Assembly: GCF_001700435.1 (NCBI RefSeq)
Contig: NZ_LYPC01000014.1
Location: 620,001-684,000 of the forward strand
DNA length: 64,000 nt
Direction: 5' to 3'
From: Paenibacillus pectinilyticus
GTDB lineage: Bacteria; Bacillota; Bacilli; Paenibacillales; NBRC-103111
Shown: piece after piece, positions 62,788-64,000 of the stretch
Layout of the letters: every line of letters begins with the position of its first letter
Numbering within the stretch: position 1 is the first letter of the stretch
Translations under genes and position numbers: made by a program
Notes under the pieces: generated by a model
What the model saw: the letters and a program-made list of their open reading frames with translations, nothing else
Told to the model about the DNA's origin: nothing
Database searches by the model: none

Positions 62788-63696
62788 GTGGAGCATGTTA
62801 TCGCTCGCCAGAGGGGGACGGATTTAACGTCCGTGGCTATACGACTTTTCGGTTACTGCTTTATTGGTTTATTCGCACTATGCTGTTTAATCCCATTTCT
62901 TCTCGTACTAGGTACCTCGTTTACTTCAGAGAAATCAATTACGCTGCACGGTTATAATCTGTGGCCCAAAGAATTCAGTACGTTTGCTTATAAAATCGTG
63001 TTTGAGAACCCCGGCGTTATTATTGGCTCCTATAGTGTGACACTGGGGATAACGATTGTGGGAACAACCCTTGGTCTGTTTATCGTCGCGATGACAGGAT
63101 ATTCCTTGCAACGTCCAGACTTTCCGTATCGGAACCGGATATCCTTCTTCATCTACTTTACAACGTTGTTTCAAGGGGGAGTCGTCCCTTTTTACCTAAT
63201 TATGACCCAATGGCTGCACCTTAAGGATAGTTATTTGGCGGTGCTGCTGCCCGGACTCATGAGTCCCTTCCTCATCATTATGATGAAAAGCTTCGTCACC
63301 TCGATTCCACATGCCATAACGGAGTCAGCGAAAATGGATGGCGCAGGCGATTTTAAAATCTTTACGAAACTAATCCTGCCTATGACGACCCCCGCTTTGG
63401 CTACGATTGGATTGTTTATTGCATTGGGCTACTGGAATGAATGGTATAATGCCATGCTCTTCCTTTCTCCAGATATGAAATATAGACCGCTTCAACTGTT
63501 TCTCTATAACGTTGTTACAAGTGCCGACTTTATCAAGAATTCATCGGTCTCCTCCAACGTACAGCCTAGGGATATGCCGCTCGAATCGATGAAAATGGCC
63601 ACAGCTGTTGTTGCAACTGGCCCCGTTATCCTGTTTTATCCGTTGGTTCAGAAATATTTTATCCAAGGTATCACCGTTGGTGCTGTTAAAGGCTAA
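62788..63696 (+). CDS. Carbohydrate ABC transporter permease (LplC-like)
   Basis: 302-aa partner permease with six helices, EAA loop ESAKMDGAGDFKIFTKLILP near 178-198 and the family C-terminus ITVGAVKG. GTG start with a GAGGAGGGA site. Again no ATPase, consistent with a shared MsmX-type ATPase elsewhere. Confidence 0.94.
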   Translation: MEHVIARQRGTDLTSVAIRLFGYCFIGLFALCCLIPFLLVLGTSFTSEKSITLHGYNLWPKEFSTFAYKIVFENPGVIIGSYSVTLGITIVGTTLGLFIVAMTGYSLQRPDFPYRNRISFFIYFTTLFQGGVVPFYLIMTQWLHLKDSYLAVLLPGLMSPFLIIMMKSFVTSIPHAITESAKMDGAGDFKIFTKLILPMTTPALATIGLFIALGYWNEWYNAMLFLSPDMKYRPLQLFLYNVVTSADFIKNSSVSSNVQPRDMPLESMKMATAVVATGPVILFYPLVQKYFIQGITVGAVKG

Positions 63697-63734
63697 CGTC
63701 AAGCATAGACCACAATAAATGGGGAGGCAATTCC

Positions 63735-64000
63735 ATGGTAAAGAACATGAAAATGATTAGTATCGCACTCGCAGCAACGCTGGCAGTAGGTTTGACGGCA
63801 TGTTCATCATCCAGCAGCACGTCTTCAAATTCATCAGCACCAGCAACAGCGGCAGGGGGTAAAATCGATACGTCTGAGTTTCAAACCATTTCTTATGTCA
63901 TGTTGGGTGACAAACCGAAGAATGGTCAGTTCGAGAAAGTCATGGATAAAATCAATGTCCTTTTGAAGCAAAAGGTTAATGCGAAATTGGAAATCAAATG
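63735..64000 (+). CDS. ABC sugar-binding lipoprotein, N-terminal part (cut by the window edge)
   Basis: First 88 codons only. ATG with GGGGAGG site; signal with lipobox VGLTAC (C23), a Ser/Thr/Ala linker, then the start of a family 1 binding-protein fold (FQTISYVMLGDKPKNG). Binding component of the importer formed with the two preceding permeases. Confidence 0.9.
   Translation, partial: MVKNMKMISIALAATLAVGLTACSSSSSTSSNSSAPATAAGGKIDTSEFQTISYVMLGDKPKNGQFEKVMDKINVLLKQKVNAKLEIK

Noticed and set aside
1-64000. CRISPR array, prophage, complete insertion sequence or rRNA operon
   Set aside because: No regularly spaced repeats, phage structural genes, transposases or rRNA sequences were seen anywhere in the window.

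Overview
The window looks like a chromosome segment of a Gram-positive, endospore-forming Paenibacillaceae-like bacterium. The evidence is a tricistronic spore-germinant receptor operon, LplB/LplC-type sugar transporters with YesM/YesN-like regulators, an S-layer-anchored (SLH) exoprotein, strong AAGGAGG ribosome-binding sites, frequent GTG/TTG starts and CcpA-type cre boxes. Species cannot be named from the sequence alone.

Layout. 0-3.1 kb: two subunits (FAD and 2Fe-2S) of a molybdenum hydroxylase, a 5'-truncated FecCD permease remnant and an AraC regulator. 3.2-7.6 kb: a tight operon (aldo/keto reductase, unknown 650-aa protein, lactonase-type amidohydrolase, unknown 212-aa protein) that fits oxidative sugar breakdown. 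7.6-23 kb: a polysaccharide-utilisation locus with a membrane AraC sensor-regulator, a divergent lipoprotein/two-permease ABC importer, a secreted beta-helix protein, a heparinase II/III-like enzyme, a GHL6-like hydrolase and a serine hydrolase. 23-27.5 kb: a 7TM hybrid kinase carrying two kinase modules, with a REC-BTAD response regulator.

27.7-33.3 kb is the most unusual part, an apparent RNA-repair cassette: rtcB, then about 470 nt of gene-free, hairpin-rich sequence containing a canonical tRNA T-arm motif, a band-7/slipin-like gene without a membrane anchor, a second rtcB, and an E. coli-type tatD. The second rtcB has its own sigma-A-like promoter, a 29-codon leader ORF with a strong Shine-Dalgarno, and an intrinsic terminator, all upstream of its start. 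That layout suggests transcription attenuation.

33.3-36.1 kb: a decayed AraC/Gfo-Idh-MocA chimera and a MacB-like ABC exporter pair. 36.5-42.5 kb: a GbsR-type regulator divergent from a 2-aminoethylphosphonate/iron-type ABC importer, followed by a HAD phosphatase and an SMR exporter. 42.9-49.9 kb: a secreted SLH-anchored phosphoesterase with a cohesin-like module, a neighbouring Ig-like protein ending in a dockerin-like repeat, and a HupE/UreJ-like membrane protein. 50-53.7 kb: gerA/gerB/gerC-type germination operon. 54-64 kb: a solute-binding lipoprotein with YesM/YesN-like sensor and regulator (a probable three-component sugar sensor under a perfect cre box), a GH35 beta-galactosidase, two permeases and the start of another binding lipoprotein cut by the window edge.

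Taken together this is a plant- or polysaccharide-associated carbohydrate-scavenging region with an embedded RNA-repair island.
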